DNA of 64,000 nt from Mactra quadrangularis (Eukaryota > Mollusca > Bivalvia > Venerida > Mactridae): positions 28,399,381 to 28,463,380 of the forward strand of contig CM046304.1 in NCBI GenBank assembly GCA_025267735.1. The letters are read 5' to 3'. Shown here piece by piece: positions 14,401 to 24,129 of the stretch. A program made the position numbers and the translations under genes. The notes below the pieces were generated by a model that was given only the letters and a program-made list of their open reading frames with translations, was not told where the DNA came from and did no database searches. Each line of letters begins with the position of its first letter. Position 1 is the first letter of the stretch.

Positions 14401-17400
14401 TACTTGTGGATATCTTGATTTCATGCACGGGGACTATCGACCACATATCTTGTATTTGAATCAGCAGAGTAACTTATGCGCCCCTGACGCATGTATAAAC
14501 TTTGAAAATACCATACTGTCGACTCTTCGCGAGAGCCATGGTTAGGGTAAATGTTTATCTCATGTAACCTTTATAAAGACAGTGTTATCACCAAACAACT
14601 ACAGTTATAGCTACTTGAAACAAACAGTATCAGGTATAATAATAAATCGATTTGAAAGAAGAAATATTTAAGGAATACATGTATATTATGAAATACTTGA
14701 TCATTATCATTTTGTTGCAGGTTAATGCATGCTGTCGACTGGTATCCCACTTTTCTTACTCTTGCTGGAGGGAATCCAGGTACACAACAAACTTCTCGCA
14801 TTGGCGAGATTATCTTATTTTTGCTAGTTAGTGTATTTATCTAGGGAAGTTACTGTCGTCTTGAATTCGGGAACACTGTACATGTACATACAATATAAAA
14901 CACATTAATTCGCCTAGTACTATATTTGGCATTAAAATGGTTTCTATGCTGATGTTCTTAAAAATTACCGTCACCTGTACACTGTACAACATACTTTTAC
15001 CGTTTAAGGTTCAAGTAAAGTCTGTGTTTGCATTAAAAATATTAAAATAAAAATGTCCTTACTCTTTCATACTTCCACCAAGAACAGTGTATCATACAAC
15101 AAAATGTTCCTTAAGAAACATACAATGTGATGCTGGTAAATAACTTGGGTGAAAACTTTTAACAAATGATGCATTTGCAAAATTGATGCTGTAAAAATGA
15201 AAATACAAACAGACATTAAGAATTTTTTTTCAAACTAATTGAACATTAATTCATGTATATAACATTATAGTTTCTATTCCAATGTTAAAACAAAACGAAG
15301 GCAAATGAAAAACATTTTGGCAGATACAAGTGTGATGTGTTTTCACGACCCTGTTTCTACTTCAATTTAGTTTTTCATTTGCCTACGTTTTGTTTAAACG
15401 TTTATTGAGGTTATAAAATTTGCAGTACATTCAGTGGAATATGTACTATAAGGTTCTGTAAAGGATTTAATGTTATATTTTGGTATAAGAAAATTTTAAT
15501 GTAAATTGGTATTTTTATTCATGCGACATCATTTTTGCAAATGCATTTTCAGTTAAATATTGTTGTCGTAATTAATGTTCAGCATCACTTTGTATGTTTC
15601 ATAAGAAGCATTTTGATATATATTACAATACAGAAGGTGGAAATATGACTGAACTAGGGATATTTCATTTTTACTATTATTTTGCAAAACACTGTTTTGA
15701 TCGACTCAAAAACTAATCTTGGGTACAAATCTAATATGAATCCAGGTTCTATGTTTGTACATCGTCTGGTCATACATCACAGTGATTTACATGTTATGTT
15801 GGGAAACATTTTGAAGTTTGCAAACTTTGATTTGTTTGGAATATACGCAATAAAATTGTAAAGCGGCATGAAAGAGTAGTATAAGACAGCGTGTTAATAC
15901 TCCCTTTACAACAGTATATTTGATTGTTTTGTAATAGAAGTAATCTGAAACCGGAAATTTTTTAATAAAACACTTTTAGACATTGACTAACGGGCAGAAA
16001 CCAGTGGAAGGGCGCACGCTTAGGGATCGACAGATCCTAGGTTGGAACTCCACAAGGGACAGAGCTAATTCATTTGAGCGAGAAATTAACCTAAAGTTGT
16101 TCCAATGCACTCAGTTGTCAATCGAAACTGAGATGGTCGCCTGCTTGAATACTATTTCAATGACCAGGGTATCGTTCAAAAATGGTTAAGTCTGCTGAAC
16201 ATGTCGTAAGAAACAGAATTTAAACCGCACTTTAACTTTATTAATTTATCTATTATTAATTAAAGCATATTACCAGCAAATGTCCTTCGTCACGAATTAT
16301 TGTTAAGACTTTTTTGAAGGTCATCATGATAAACAAGCATCTATTATGATTATATTTTAGATTCTGGTATAGATGGTGTTGATCAGTGGCCATCTCTTAG
16401 TCAGGGACTTAACTCTTCTAGGACTGAATTAATCTACAATATTGATGAAGCGACTAATTCTTCTGCAATAAGGTAAGTTTGAGTTTAAAAACAAAAGGTA
16501 TTCCATTGAATGTGTTTACATATGCTGTGTATTTAAATGTTTTATTTCTGGATCTTAGAGCCTAATTCTAGAAAACGCTGATTAATGTACATAGCGCTAC
16601 AAGACTGTTAGTGACTTGGAATAATTTACAGCCTTTGACCGTAACTATGATAAGAAACATTAGAAAAGGGCCATTAAGGTTAAATATTTAGAAAGTGAGA
16701 CTATACAGAAAATGAAAATTTGCTCTTTTCACATAATACATTATTTTCAAAAAATATCTCACTACATATGGAGAAACAAAATTCGCTACTGGAATTCCCA
16801 TGCGTTTCAAAAAATATTATTTTGTCTTGCAGAGTAGGAAAATACAAAGTCACACATAATGCTGGCAGACAAAACCAATCTGGACGACCACAAAACGGTA
16901 CTGGAGTTGTGTCTTCTATGAATAAAGTTACAACTACACCAATGTTTATGTCTGAGTATCAACTCTTTGACTTAGAAGGTAAAGGGCATATTTTTGCTGT
17001 ATATGTGTGTAGGTCCTTATTGTTTAAGATATGTGAATATTGATATACGCAAACCGTACGTGTATTTAAGTAATTCAACACACGCAGATTTGTTACAATT
17101 TCATTTCATAAATACTCTTAAGTGTTGTGTGTATCAAAAACTTAATAACGGCTGTTGTCCTGATGTCGAAATGTTTGATTAAATCAAGAACATTTTTCTT
17201 CATTGTACTTACAGTTAATATAATGGTCAAAAAAGTAGCCATGTTGTAATCTCTTATTTTATCGACATTATTTATAACCATTATAGGTTGTTAGGGACCC
17301 TCAGCAACATTTGTATTTTACAATCATAGCAACTGCGAATAAGTCAACTCATCATTAAAAATTTCATGACTATATTTCATACTTAATTGATTATTTATTT

Positions 17401-18067
17401 GTACTGTGGAATATGTTCAGTGTAAATGAATACCTTTGTGGATATAATTCATTTTAAAGACACGCATTCAAAGATTTAAACTTAAATATCAACTTTTTTT
17501 AAAACTATCAAAACTGTGGGGAAATATTTTTGGAAGCTGGAAAGTAGTGTTTTGATAATAGCAATTTTAGTGCAAATTGATGGTATTTCAAGTAGTAAAA
17601 ATCTACACCGTATGTCTTATGACTTTTATAGTATATTTCATGCAATCTATAGGTCAGTTTGTCCTTGCCACACACAGACACTGAATGGTATTTTGAAAAT
17701 ATAGAAAAATCTTAACCAAATCTGTGAATTAGTATCTTTAAAGTCAGTAACTAGCACTTCTTGATGCAACAGATGTTTGTAAATTACAAAAAAACATGTA
17801 AAAACAAATGCACAAGTTTGATGATTTCAAGCATTTGATATGACAATTACTAACAACTTAATTCTAATAGTGTGTCACACATTTATTTCAGATGATCCAC
17901 TTGAAAATCACGACCTATCGTCTCAGCTACCAGATGTTTTAGAGAAATTAAAAACAAGACTTACTCAATATCAACAGACGCTTGTTCCAGAACTAGGTAC
18001 AGGTCCTAAGCTAGCTGAAGCAGATCCGTCATATTTTAATGACGTGTGGAGTCCTGGATGGTGCTAA
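5386..18067 (+). CDS. Arylsulfatase B-like sulfatase, 14 coding exons, complete
   Basis: Predicted to hydrolyse sulfate esters of glycosaminoglycans in the lysosome or outside the cell. Coding exons: 5386-5497, 6142-6253, 6852-6903, 7749-7852, 8686-8792, 9674-9738, 10416-10520, 11271-11334, 12246-12343, 14004-14143, 14721-14779, 16361-16472, 16833-16978 and 17892-18067. Every junction is GT-AG and phases agree, giving 483 residues plus TAA. A hydrophobic signal peptide spans residues about 3-18. Metal and active-site residues of the family are all present: Asp35-Asp36 (VADDLG), Cys73 and Arg77 (CSPSR, the formylglycine site), Lys127 and His129 (GKWHLG), His215 (AVHFPLQ), Asp273-Asn274 (TTDNGG) and Lys291 ([11 protein letters not shown]). 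Several N-glycosylation sequons are visible (NET, NVT, NGT). The C-terminus WSPGWC resembles invertebrate arylsulfatase B/I/J proteins. The exact subtype and substrate are not determined. No clear poly(A) signal was seen. Confidence 0.93.
6142..6253 (+). CDS. Arylsulfatase exon 2: first half of the C-x-P-S-R site
   Basis: Encodes [20 protein letters not shown] through PLCSP. The catalytic Cys73 lies 8 bases before the donor at 6254. The exon ends with CC, and the Pro codon is completed by the first base of exon 3, so the formylglycine signature is divided by an intron of about 600 bp. Confidence 0.92.
6343..6459. mobile_element. Small inverted-repeat element (MITE-like), copy 1
   Basis: The left end GACTGTCAGTGGCGCATA and the inverse of the right end agree at most of 18 positions; the right end reads TATGCGCCATCGAAAGTC. 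The element is 117 bp with no coding content and sits in arylsulfatase intron 2. A related copy lies at 14347-14488. Confidence 0.6.
6490..6800 (+). repeat. tRNA-derived SINE, family B (diverged copy)
   Basis: The tRNA-like head includes the B-box GGTTCGATTCCCGGGCG, followed by the body phrase TACTTTCGTGGAGCTTGGTC, then ATGGTTAACAGCTAAATT and TAGGTTGACTGACCGC. The same body recurs at 39911-40225 and, inverted, at 61090-61290 and 61930-62190. The head is diverged in its A-box half. It lies in arylsulfatase intron 2, downstream of the 117-bp element. Confidence 0.8.
6852..6903 (+). CDS. Arylsulfatase exon 3: second half of the active-site signature
   Basis: Only 52 bases long. It completes Pro75 and encodes [17 protein letters not shown], matching the family's sequence after the modified Cys (x-P-S-R...T-G-x-x-x-x-x-x-G). 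Splicing with exon 2 is needed for an active enzyme. Confidence 0.92.
12246..14143 (+). CDS. Arylsulfatase exons 9-10 and their intron: D-N metal pair
   Basis: Exon 9 (12246-12343) ends with LLVFTTD and exon 10 (14004-14143) begins with NGGDP. The second metal-binding pair Asp273-Asn274 is thus split by a phase-0 intron of 1.66 kb. Exon 10 also carries [16 protein letters not shown] with Lys291, which contacts the sulfate in characterised family members. The intron holds the 12871-13143 repeat. Confidence 0.9.
12871..13143 (+). repeat. 273-bp dispersed repeat ending in a hairpin, copy 1
   Basis: It begins AGGTATTGAAGGTGGAGTCT and ends with the hairpin GAAACGATGC - TTGG - GCATCGTTCC. An inverted copy lies at 42997-43259. 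There is no coding capacity, so it is probably non-autonomous. This copy is in arylsulfatase intron 9. Confidence 0.7.
14347..14488. mobile_element. Small inverted-repeat element (MITE-like), copy 2
   Basis: The ends CTGACAGTGGCACA and TATGCGCCCCTGAC are approximate inverses and match the family seen at 6343-6459. It lies in arylsulfatase intron 10. Confidence 0.5.
15030..15690. mobile_element. 650-bp fold-back element in arylsulfatase intron 11
   Basis: The two halves are inverse copies of each other. The innermost 30 bp are almost perfect (15284-15313 against 15370-15399), enclosing a 56-base loop. Outward, CAAAATGTTCCTTAAGAAAC on the left matches the inverse of the right arm (CAAAATGCTTCTTATGAAAC), as do GCATTTGCAAAA and the CTTCCACC end. 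The arms are about 250-290 bp. There is no open frame. Read as RNA it would form a long hairpin. Confidence 0.8.
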
Positions 18068-18428
18068 ATGTAACATTGATCGTACCTATACCGTATCATT
18101 GTGGTATAATTTATATCAAACTTTTAATGTAATGTACGTATCTAGCGTTTCTGTTGTTTTTTTACAAAATATTATGTTGCACTTCAGTAGCACAGACATG
18201 TACCTTTCTATCGCTGAATGTACCTTTAAAAAGGCAGTTAAGTGTCTGCTTTCATGTACATGTTCAGCCGACTTTACTTTTTTGTACGACAACTCCTGGT
18301 TATCGAAGTCACTTGTATCTGGATTATTCAAGGAGAAACTATTATCTGCTACATTTATCAAGCTAACATGTCTCAAGATGACGTTTTATCAATAGTGCGT
18401 ACTTGACAATTATTTATTAAGGTTGTTA
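18068..18428. other. Arylsulfatase 3' flank / probable 3' UTR
   Basis: AT-rich sequence directly after the stop codon. There is no canonical AATAAA in this stretch, so the mRNA end cannot be placed. The short open frames here have no recognisable content. Confidence 0.4.
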
Positions 18429-18722
18429 CCCGGGTAAGTAGCGCAGTTGGTAGCGCGCCGGGATTTGGAATCTCGTGCCCGAGGGGGTGCGGGTTCGAAT
18501 CCCACCGGGGGAGGTTATACCCTTCCATTAAAATTTGACAGTAATGTCGATTTTCCTCCATTTATTAGATAATATGGAGAAGTTTCCGGCCTAGTGGAAG
18601 GGTTGGATAGTACTGGTTATAGACTATGGTCCAGGAAAGCTAGGTTAGGTGCGCTTGACGCCGTAAAATGGCCTAAATTGTGTTGACATGGCGTTAAATC
18701 TAGTTAATAAAAAAAGAAGAAA
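18429..18722 (+). repeat. tRNA-derived SINE, family A
   Basis: The head resembles a tRNA: A-box-like TAGCGCAGTTGGTAGCGC, an anticodon loop reading TTTGGAA (Pro-like), and B-box GGGTTCGAATCCC. The body runs through TGGAGAAGTTTCCGGCCTAG and GGAAAGCTAGGTTAGG to the tail GGCGTTAAATCTAGTTAATAAAA, with an A/G-rich end. An inverted copy lies at 43800-44095. Family A and family B share the GCGTTAAA tail motif. Confidence 0.88.
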
Positions 18723-20270
18723 AATCATTTACTGTCCCCTCACAATCGTGACTAAAAATTAAAGTATCTTGCTCACGCACAAATGGGTAAAATATCTAAC
18801 TATGTATAATCTATGGTACTAAAGACAAAATGTATCACGACGAGATAAAAACTAGACGAATTTCAACTTTCGTTGATAAGAAAGGTTAAGATGTTATCTT
18901 CTGTCTGAAAATCTAACTTTTGAATTATATACGCATTGTTATACTGCACTGTGAAGGCATCAATTGTTTATGGAGTTGTTTTGAGAAGTATACGTGTCAC
19001 AATGAGTGAGGTATGATATTAAATAATTACTTTTTAAACACTGCACTTCTTTAATGATATGAATATAAAAGCATTATTAGTTTGTTAATTTCTAGCTAAA
19101 TAATTATTCGTAACTGGTATGGTGATATTAAGTTCACCATGTTTGCATGAGTACCAATAATTAATAGTTACAGCAGATGTGGCTTTAATACTGACCAGTG
19201 AACGTGTTCATGAATCTGTAATTTGAATTTGAATTGTTTATTAAATGATCGGTTTTATCTCTTACGATATATACTGGTATGCCAGCAGTGCACGTGATTT
19301 TTAAAATAGTTATTTGTATTTCCAAGATAAATTTAAAAGAACAATAGGAGTATGTCGTCTAATGTGTTCGCCAATTCATTTGTGATGGATGATAAAACGA
19401 CATATTTTATTTTTCTGTTGGTGGCTTGTTACAGCTTCTGTAACAATTTAAAATCAAAGTGCTGGAAATCACAACAAGACTGTATCGAAGGCTTAAAAAC
19501 TTAAACAACCATCAATAGTTCATGTTTTGGTCCACAGCTGGATCTGTTAACATATTCCATACTTCATTCGTAGCACATCACGGTATTGGCAAAGCTAGTC
19601 ATCGACACATGAACAGCTTCTTTCGCCAAGTTGTCAATTCAACATTGGAAAAATTGCCACAACAAATGTTACGCATTATTCGAATTTTTGCGGCGAGGAG
19701 TATACTGATCAGTCATTCGGAACAACCTCGGCGATCAACTTCGAAGACATACCTCGGATATCAGTCGTAGTAGGAATACAAACAGGTTATAAGGTCGGCA
19801 ATTAACTCCTTGATATCATGGAAGACCACAGTACACCCGACGGTATTGATAAGTATATAGTTCTATTATTGTTTATACATGGACGTGTAAAGTCAATATT
19901 ATCAAACAATTTGCCCGCTATTCTGCAAATTAGCAACAAAACAATTTTCAGAAGTCTTAATTATAGCAAAAGACCACGGATTGTCCACATAAACATTGAA
20001 ACACGGCCACCCGTCATTTTCATGTACAACGCTTAAAATTTACAAGATTACACGCTTTATCAAAACATTCCATCGGTACAATGTCTTACACGTCGTATTT
20101 CTGAGTTCAGACAATATTACGGCTGAACCCAAATTCCATTAAATTCTCGTTTTCTACGGAATCCATGTCAGATCTACGTTTTCATCTTATGATATCCGAG
20201 GTTTATCTGCATAGAAGATCGCCGAGGTACTTCTGAATGCTGAACAGCAGATATCGACGTAGGAAAAAAT
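18723..20270. other. Intergenic, no recognised gene
   Basis: AT-rich with many short spurious frames. The phrase ATTCGAATTTTTGCGGCGAG near 19677 is related to the duplicated unit at 20280-20690. No family-like protein is seen in any of the longer frames (19522-19770, 19818-20036). Confidence 0.4.
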
Positions 20271-20690
20271 TACTACGGTGAGGGGTCCATTGTACAGCTT
20301 GCATAGCTTGTTATACAATAAATGTATCTTTTGGGCCGCAGAAATACCCATTAACTTCACTATCATAATTATTAAGATACTATGCTGTCCTTACAATTTC
20401 ACGAATGTTACGCATATTCGAAGTTTCACGGCGATGAGACTATTGAACAGCAGTTATAAACGTAAGAAATATTCGAATTTGCACGGCGAGTAGACTACTT
20501 GACAACTTGCATATTGTGATATTCAATAAATAAATTTTGTTTATTTTTTGGCGCAGTAATAACCATTTATTCCACTGTTAATATTATTATGAAAGTGAAC
20601 CGTTCTTACAAATTCAAAGTAGAGCGATTTAGTCTTTCCAAGTTCATTGTTTAAATCACGTGACTATAGTGCTTGATACGGGAACGAGTA
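20200..20690. repeat. Tandem duplication of a ~205-bp unit
   Basis: CAGCTTGCATAGCTTGTTAT to CCTTACAATTT (from about 20293) is repeated with divergence as CAACTTGCATATTGTGATAT to CTTACAAATTC (from about 20502). Each is linked to an ATTCGAA...CACGGCGA phrase. A related phrase ending ATCCGAGGTTTATCTGCATAGAA (20190-20220) recurs near 55885-55945, so this belongs to a dispersed repeat. Confidence 0.55.
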
Positions 20691-21545
20691 AAATATTTTC
20701 AAACATAACTGTTCATGAATGAAATCAATGTATACATCCGCGGTAATCAGTGATGTAATTAATTGTCTGCCATTGTTCAAATTGTTCACAAAATTGTCAA
20801 TATTTGGTGTCACTATGATTTTTTTTTGAAGAAAGATGTAGAAAGGAATTGTATACATGGTATATGCAGATATATATCGAGTTTTGAATATTATAGAACT
20901 ATTTGCTGGCGAGAGGAAAAATGGACCACAAATCTTGGTCGCAGTTCTGGAATGCCGCTAACAGCTTCGACTGTTGATAACAGTCTTGCTAAAACATATG
21001 CGTATGAGGTCCTAAATATAACATGCGTACAAAGGAACGGAGCGTACTTAAGTTGGGCTAATTATTGTTCAACAAAACATCATAGACATAGTTGAAATAA
21101 CACTAATATCTGAGTATATTTAACAAATTGGAAATTGAATACGGTAGAATCGAAGGTACTGAATGTACCAACGCTTGTGTGAACTGTGTACCCAAAATTC
21201 TGTCGAGTCTGAATACTATTTTTATTCTGTTGTACTAGTTGATATTCCCCTGTTAGATCAAAATACTTTGGTAACTGCTCCTGGCCTACCGTTGGTAAAT
21301 ATATTTATTTGATAAAATCTAAGACTAAATAGATATTAATATCGCCAAATTTATATAAATATCTACAAATGTATATCCATCAGAAATTGTTGTCTTAACA
21401 TTTAATAACTGTTTCATATACTAAGTATTGTTTTATCAAAATATTGATGCAACTGTTTTATAATACTTGAATTTTGTATTTGTTATGTATATTTGGCATG
21501 AATATGTGGTCTTTGGCACGAGTCTTGTTTATAGCCAAAGACATA
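20691..21545. other. Intergenic, nothing recognised
   Basis: AT-rich sequence without a supported gene. The open frame 20763-21095 has no family-like motif. Confidence 0.35.
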
Positions 21546-21550
21546 TATAT

Positions 21551-21825
21551 GTTGATGCCGTTTTGCCAATGAAGATGTATGTATGTATCAAACACGATGT
21601 AAACATTTGTTTGTCACCAGCATAATACGTTATCTTTGATTGATGCCGTTTTTGCCAATGAAGATGTATGTATGTATCAAACACGATGTAAACATTTGTT
21701 TGTCACCAGTATAATATGTCATCTTTAATTGATGCCGTTTTTGCCAATGAAGATGTATGTATGTATCAAACAAGATGTAAACATTTGTTTGTCACCAGTA
21801 TAATACATTATCTTTGATTACGAAG
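21551..21825. repeat. Minisatellite, three 88-bp copies
   Basis: Three nearly identical units begin GATGCCGTTTTTGCCAATGA at about 21553, 21642 and 21730, each followed by AGATGTATGTATGTATCAAA and TTTGTTTGTCACCAG. Differences are a handful of substitutions, so the duplication is recent. Confidence 0.92.
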
Positions 21826-22339
21826 TGTACTCGTGCACTCGTTACAAATTCCAACCGTGCAATAACCGTAAACACAACTTTTCGCGTACTAAATTTGTCC
21901 CACACTTGTTCAATAGACAGTACTAGTTCATTAATTAATAATGATATTTTCTGGTAATACAAACAGGAAACTCGACAAAACATGGCGTCGATGAGTTCAT
22001 ACACGCACTCTTATTTTGACTGTTCGACGTCCATTTTTTCATCATGTGACCTCAAATGCTTCGTTTAGATTGGCTTGGGGCAACCGGTGTCGACACAAAC
22101 ATGCTCTAATCTTGATAATTGTCATTATCATCGCCTCGAAAAACATGAAGTGAGTAATTTACCGAATGAAGATGGGTGTTAAAGCAAGAAGAAACACTGT
22201 AGTAGCATGAAACTGCTCTGAACGTTTAGAAGTTGTGACTTATGTCCAACTTTAAGGCCCATACATGATCTCAAGACGATGCTCTATTTCAATAGAAAAG
22301 TATAGGAAAAAAATTTAAACGGCCATATCTCATATAAAC

Positions 22340-22350
22340 CAAGATGGCGG
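22340..22350 (+). promoter_or_regulatory. YY1-like site in the LINE 5' UTR
   Basis: CAAGATGGCGG fits the YY1 core (AAnATGGCG). In human L1 a YY1 site near the 5' end directs accurate transcription start. Here it lies about 155 bases before the ORF1 ATG. A shared role is inferred only. Confidence 0.4.
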
Positions 22351-22505
22351 ACAGTGTAGGCGCGGAAAATATGTCGCGTACATTTTAAGCTTCAAAATTA
22401 ATTTAACGCACTGGATAAGTCTTTATGTTGGCTAAAGTGATTGTTGAACCTGTCTTCTATAAACTGTGAAAATTTTGGACTATAAAAATAAATAAATAAA
22501 GGATT

Positions 22506-23846
22506 ATGGCAAATAAGGATATTTTTTCAACAAAGAACCGGTTTGAAATACTGGAGTTGGACACTATGAGGCAAGACTTTATTGACAGTTCTATTGACAA
22601 TAAACTTTTGAGCATGTTCGATGAACTAAAATGTATAAAAAATGAGCAGGTCAATTGTAATAAAGGTATTGAATATTTTCAACAATGTTTGGTAAATATC
22701 GATCAGAAAGTGGAACAGGTGACACACGTCACAAATTTACAAACTGAGTTATTAACTGCAGTAGCGTACAAGTCTATTGATATTGAGGCCAGATCACGTC
22801 GGAACAATTTAATTTTTAGAGGTATTGCAGAATTAAAAGATGAAAACTGTTTCTCAATGGTATCTGATTTCTTGGAATCTAAAATGGACATTAATGCCAG
22901 AGATATTTACATGGCAAGGGCTCATCGACTTGGTGGTAGATCGAGGGGTAGAAATTTTAACAAAAGACCCATTATTGTTAACTTTAGAGATTATGGAGAT
23001 GTTCAATATATTATGAGCAAAGCCTACAGACTAAAAGAGTTCCCTGGATTCTCCGTTGATTTAGACTTTCCTAAAGAGATCAATGCAGCTAGGTCGAGAT
23101 TATGGCCTATATTTAAGAATTTAAGAGCCAAGTACAACAAGTCCAAAGTGTCAATGGTATTTCCTGCAAAAATCACAATTGATGGAAGGATTTTACATGA
23201 TGAATTGCCCAACTGGGGTCATTATACTAATTATGATCGTACTACAAAAATCGATATTATCAATCAAACAGCAACAACGAGTGATAGTGTCTTATCAAAT
23301 AGCCAGGGTGTTAATACTGGTCATGTCAATAGTACAAATATTCAAACAAAAAACAAATCATCATTATATAATCAAAACAATAACATATCTAGTGATATAA
23401 CAGGATCATATATACAGTGTACAAGCACTAATAGCTCATATAATGGATATAATGTACCAAGTCAACCAAGTTTAGTCAACAACCAGTTTGAAAATATGGA
23501 GGTGCAAGCTACTACTATGAATACAAATACAAGCTACGCTCCTGATTATACTCAGCACAAATCGTTTACACATGAGTTATTACATGAGAACAATCAGTCG
23601 TGTGTTCTCACATTCAATGAATATAGTAACCAAAACATGGATAAGACGAGGTCAACAACTATGATTAATACTACAGATTCTGTACATACTACTACAAGTC
23701 AACAAAATAGTCAACAAACAACTACAGTACCTGAGAAATCATCAAACCATGATGTCCATTTTGTACATTCTACATCTAGTGAGAATAGTGTGAAGCATTT
23801 TGGTGAAATTCCCACTTTATTGAGTGAAACCTCAGCAGTGTTATAA
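22506..23846 (+). CDS. LINE ORF1 protein (L1-ORF1p-like RNA-binding)
   Basis: 446 codons. Residues about 25-90 are charged and heptad-like (coiled-coil candidate). Residues about 93-107 read IEARSRRNNLIFRGI and 137-143 ARAHRLG, then RPIIVNF; this is the order seen in RRM-type ORF1 proteins, which bind the element RNA and trimerise. From about 250 to the end the protein is rich in Asn, Ser, Thr and Gln, of low complexity. After the TAA the same Asn/Ser-rich style continues in another frame (23824-24129), so this stop may follow a frameshift rather than be the original end. Confidence 0.85.
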   Translation: MANKDIFSTKNRFEILELDTMRQDFIDSSIDNKLLSMFDELKCIKNEQVNCNKGIEYFQQCLVNIDQKVEQVTHVTNLQTELLTAVAYKSIDIEARSRRNNLIFRGIAELKDENCFSMVSDFLESKMDINARDIYMARAHRLGGRSRGRNFNKRPIIVNFRDYGDVQYIMSKAYRLKEFPGFSVDLDFPKEINAARSRLWPIFKNLRAKYNKSKVSMVFPAKITIDGRILHDELPNWGHYTNYDRTTKIDIINQTATTSDSVLSNSQGVNTGHVNSTNIQTKNKSSLYNQNNNISSDITGSYIQCTSTNSSYNGYNVPSQPSLVNNQFENMEVQATTMNTNTSYAPDYTQHKSFTHELLHENNQSCVLTFNEYSNQNMDKTRSTTMINTTDSVHTTTSQQNSQQTTTVPEKSSNHDVHFVHSTSSENSVKHFGEIPTLLSETSAVL

Positions 23847-24129
23847 TAATTCCTCTAGTTTTAATTCAGTTAGCACCAATAATCCAAATACAAGTATAGT
23901 GTGTTCCAGTAATAATAATCATTCACAGGAGAAAATTTCAAATGAATCAAGCAACAATATCATTCCACAAGGTCCACACGTGTCACGCACAAAAACACGC
24001 AGCATTAGACGTACACACTCGGCAAGTCCATATGGACGAAATGTGTCAACTAATAAACGGTTTCCCCCTGTTTCTAAAAATAGATCTCAGGTGTGTGATG
24101 TTACATGTACTGACCAACAGGAGAAGTAG
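23847..24129 (+). pseudogene. Shifted continuation of LINE ORF1
   Basis: Frame +1 relative to ORF1 carries NNSSSFNSVSTNN and then a basic stretch (RTKTRSIRRTHSASPYGR), ending in TAG at 24127-24129. Composition matches the ORF1 tail. The frame is the same as that of the endonuclease that follows; only this TAG separates them. Confidence 0.55.

Noticed and set aside
18430..18510. Functional tRNA-Pro at the SINE head
   Set aside because: It continues directly into SINE body and tail, and the same unit is found inverted at 43800-44095.
18373..18561. Minus-strand frame with RWDSNPHPLGHEIPNP
   Set aside because: Antisense of the family A SINE head, not a gene.
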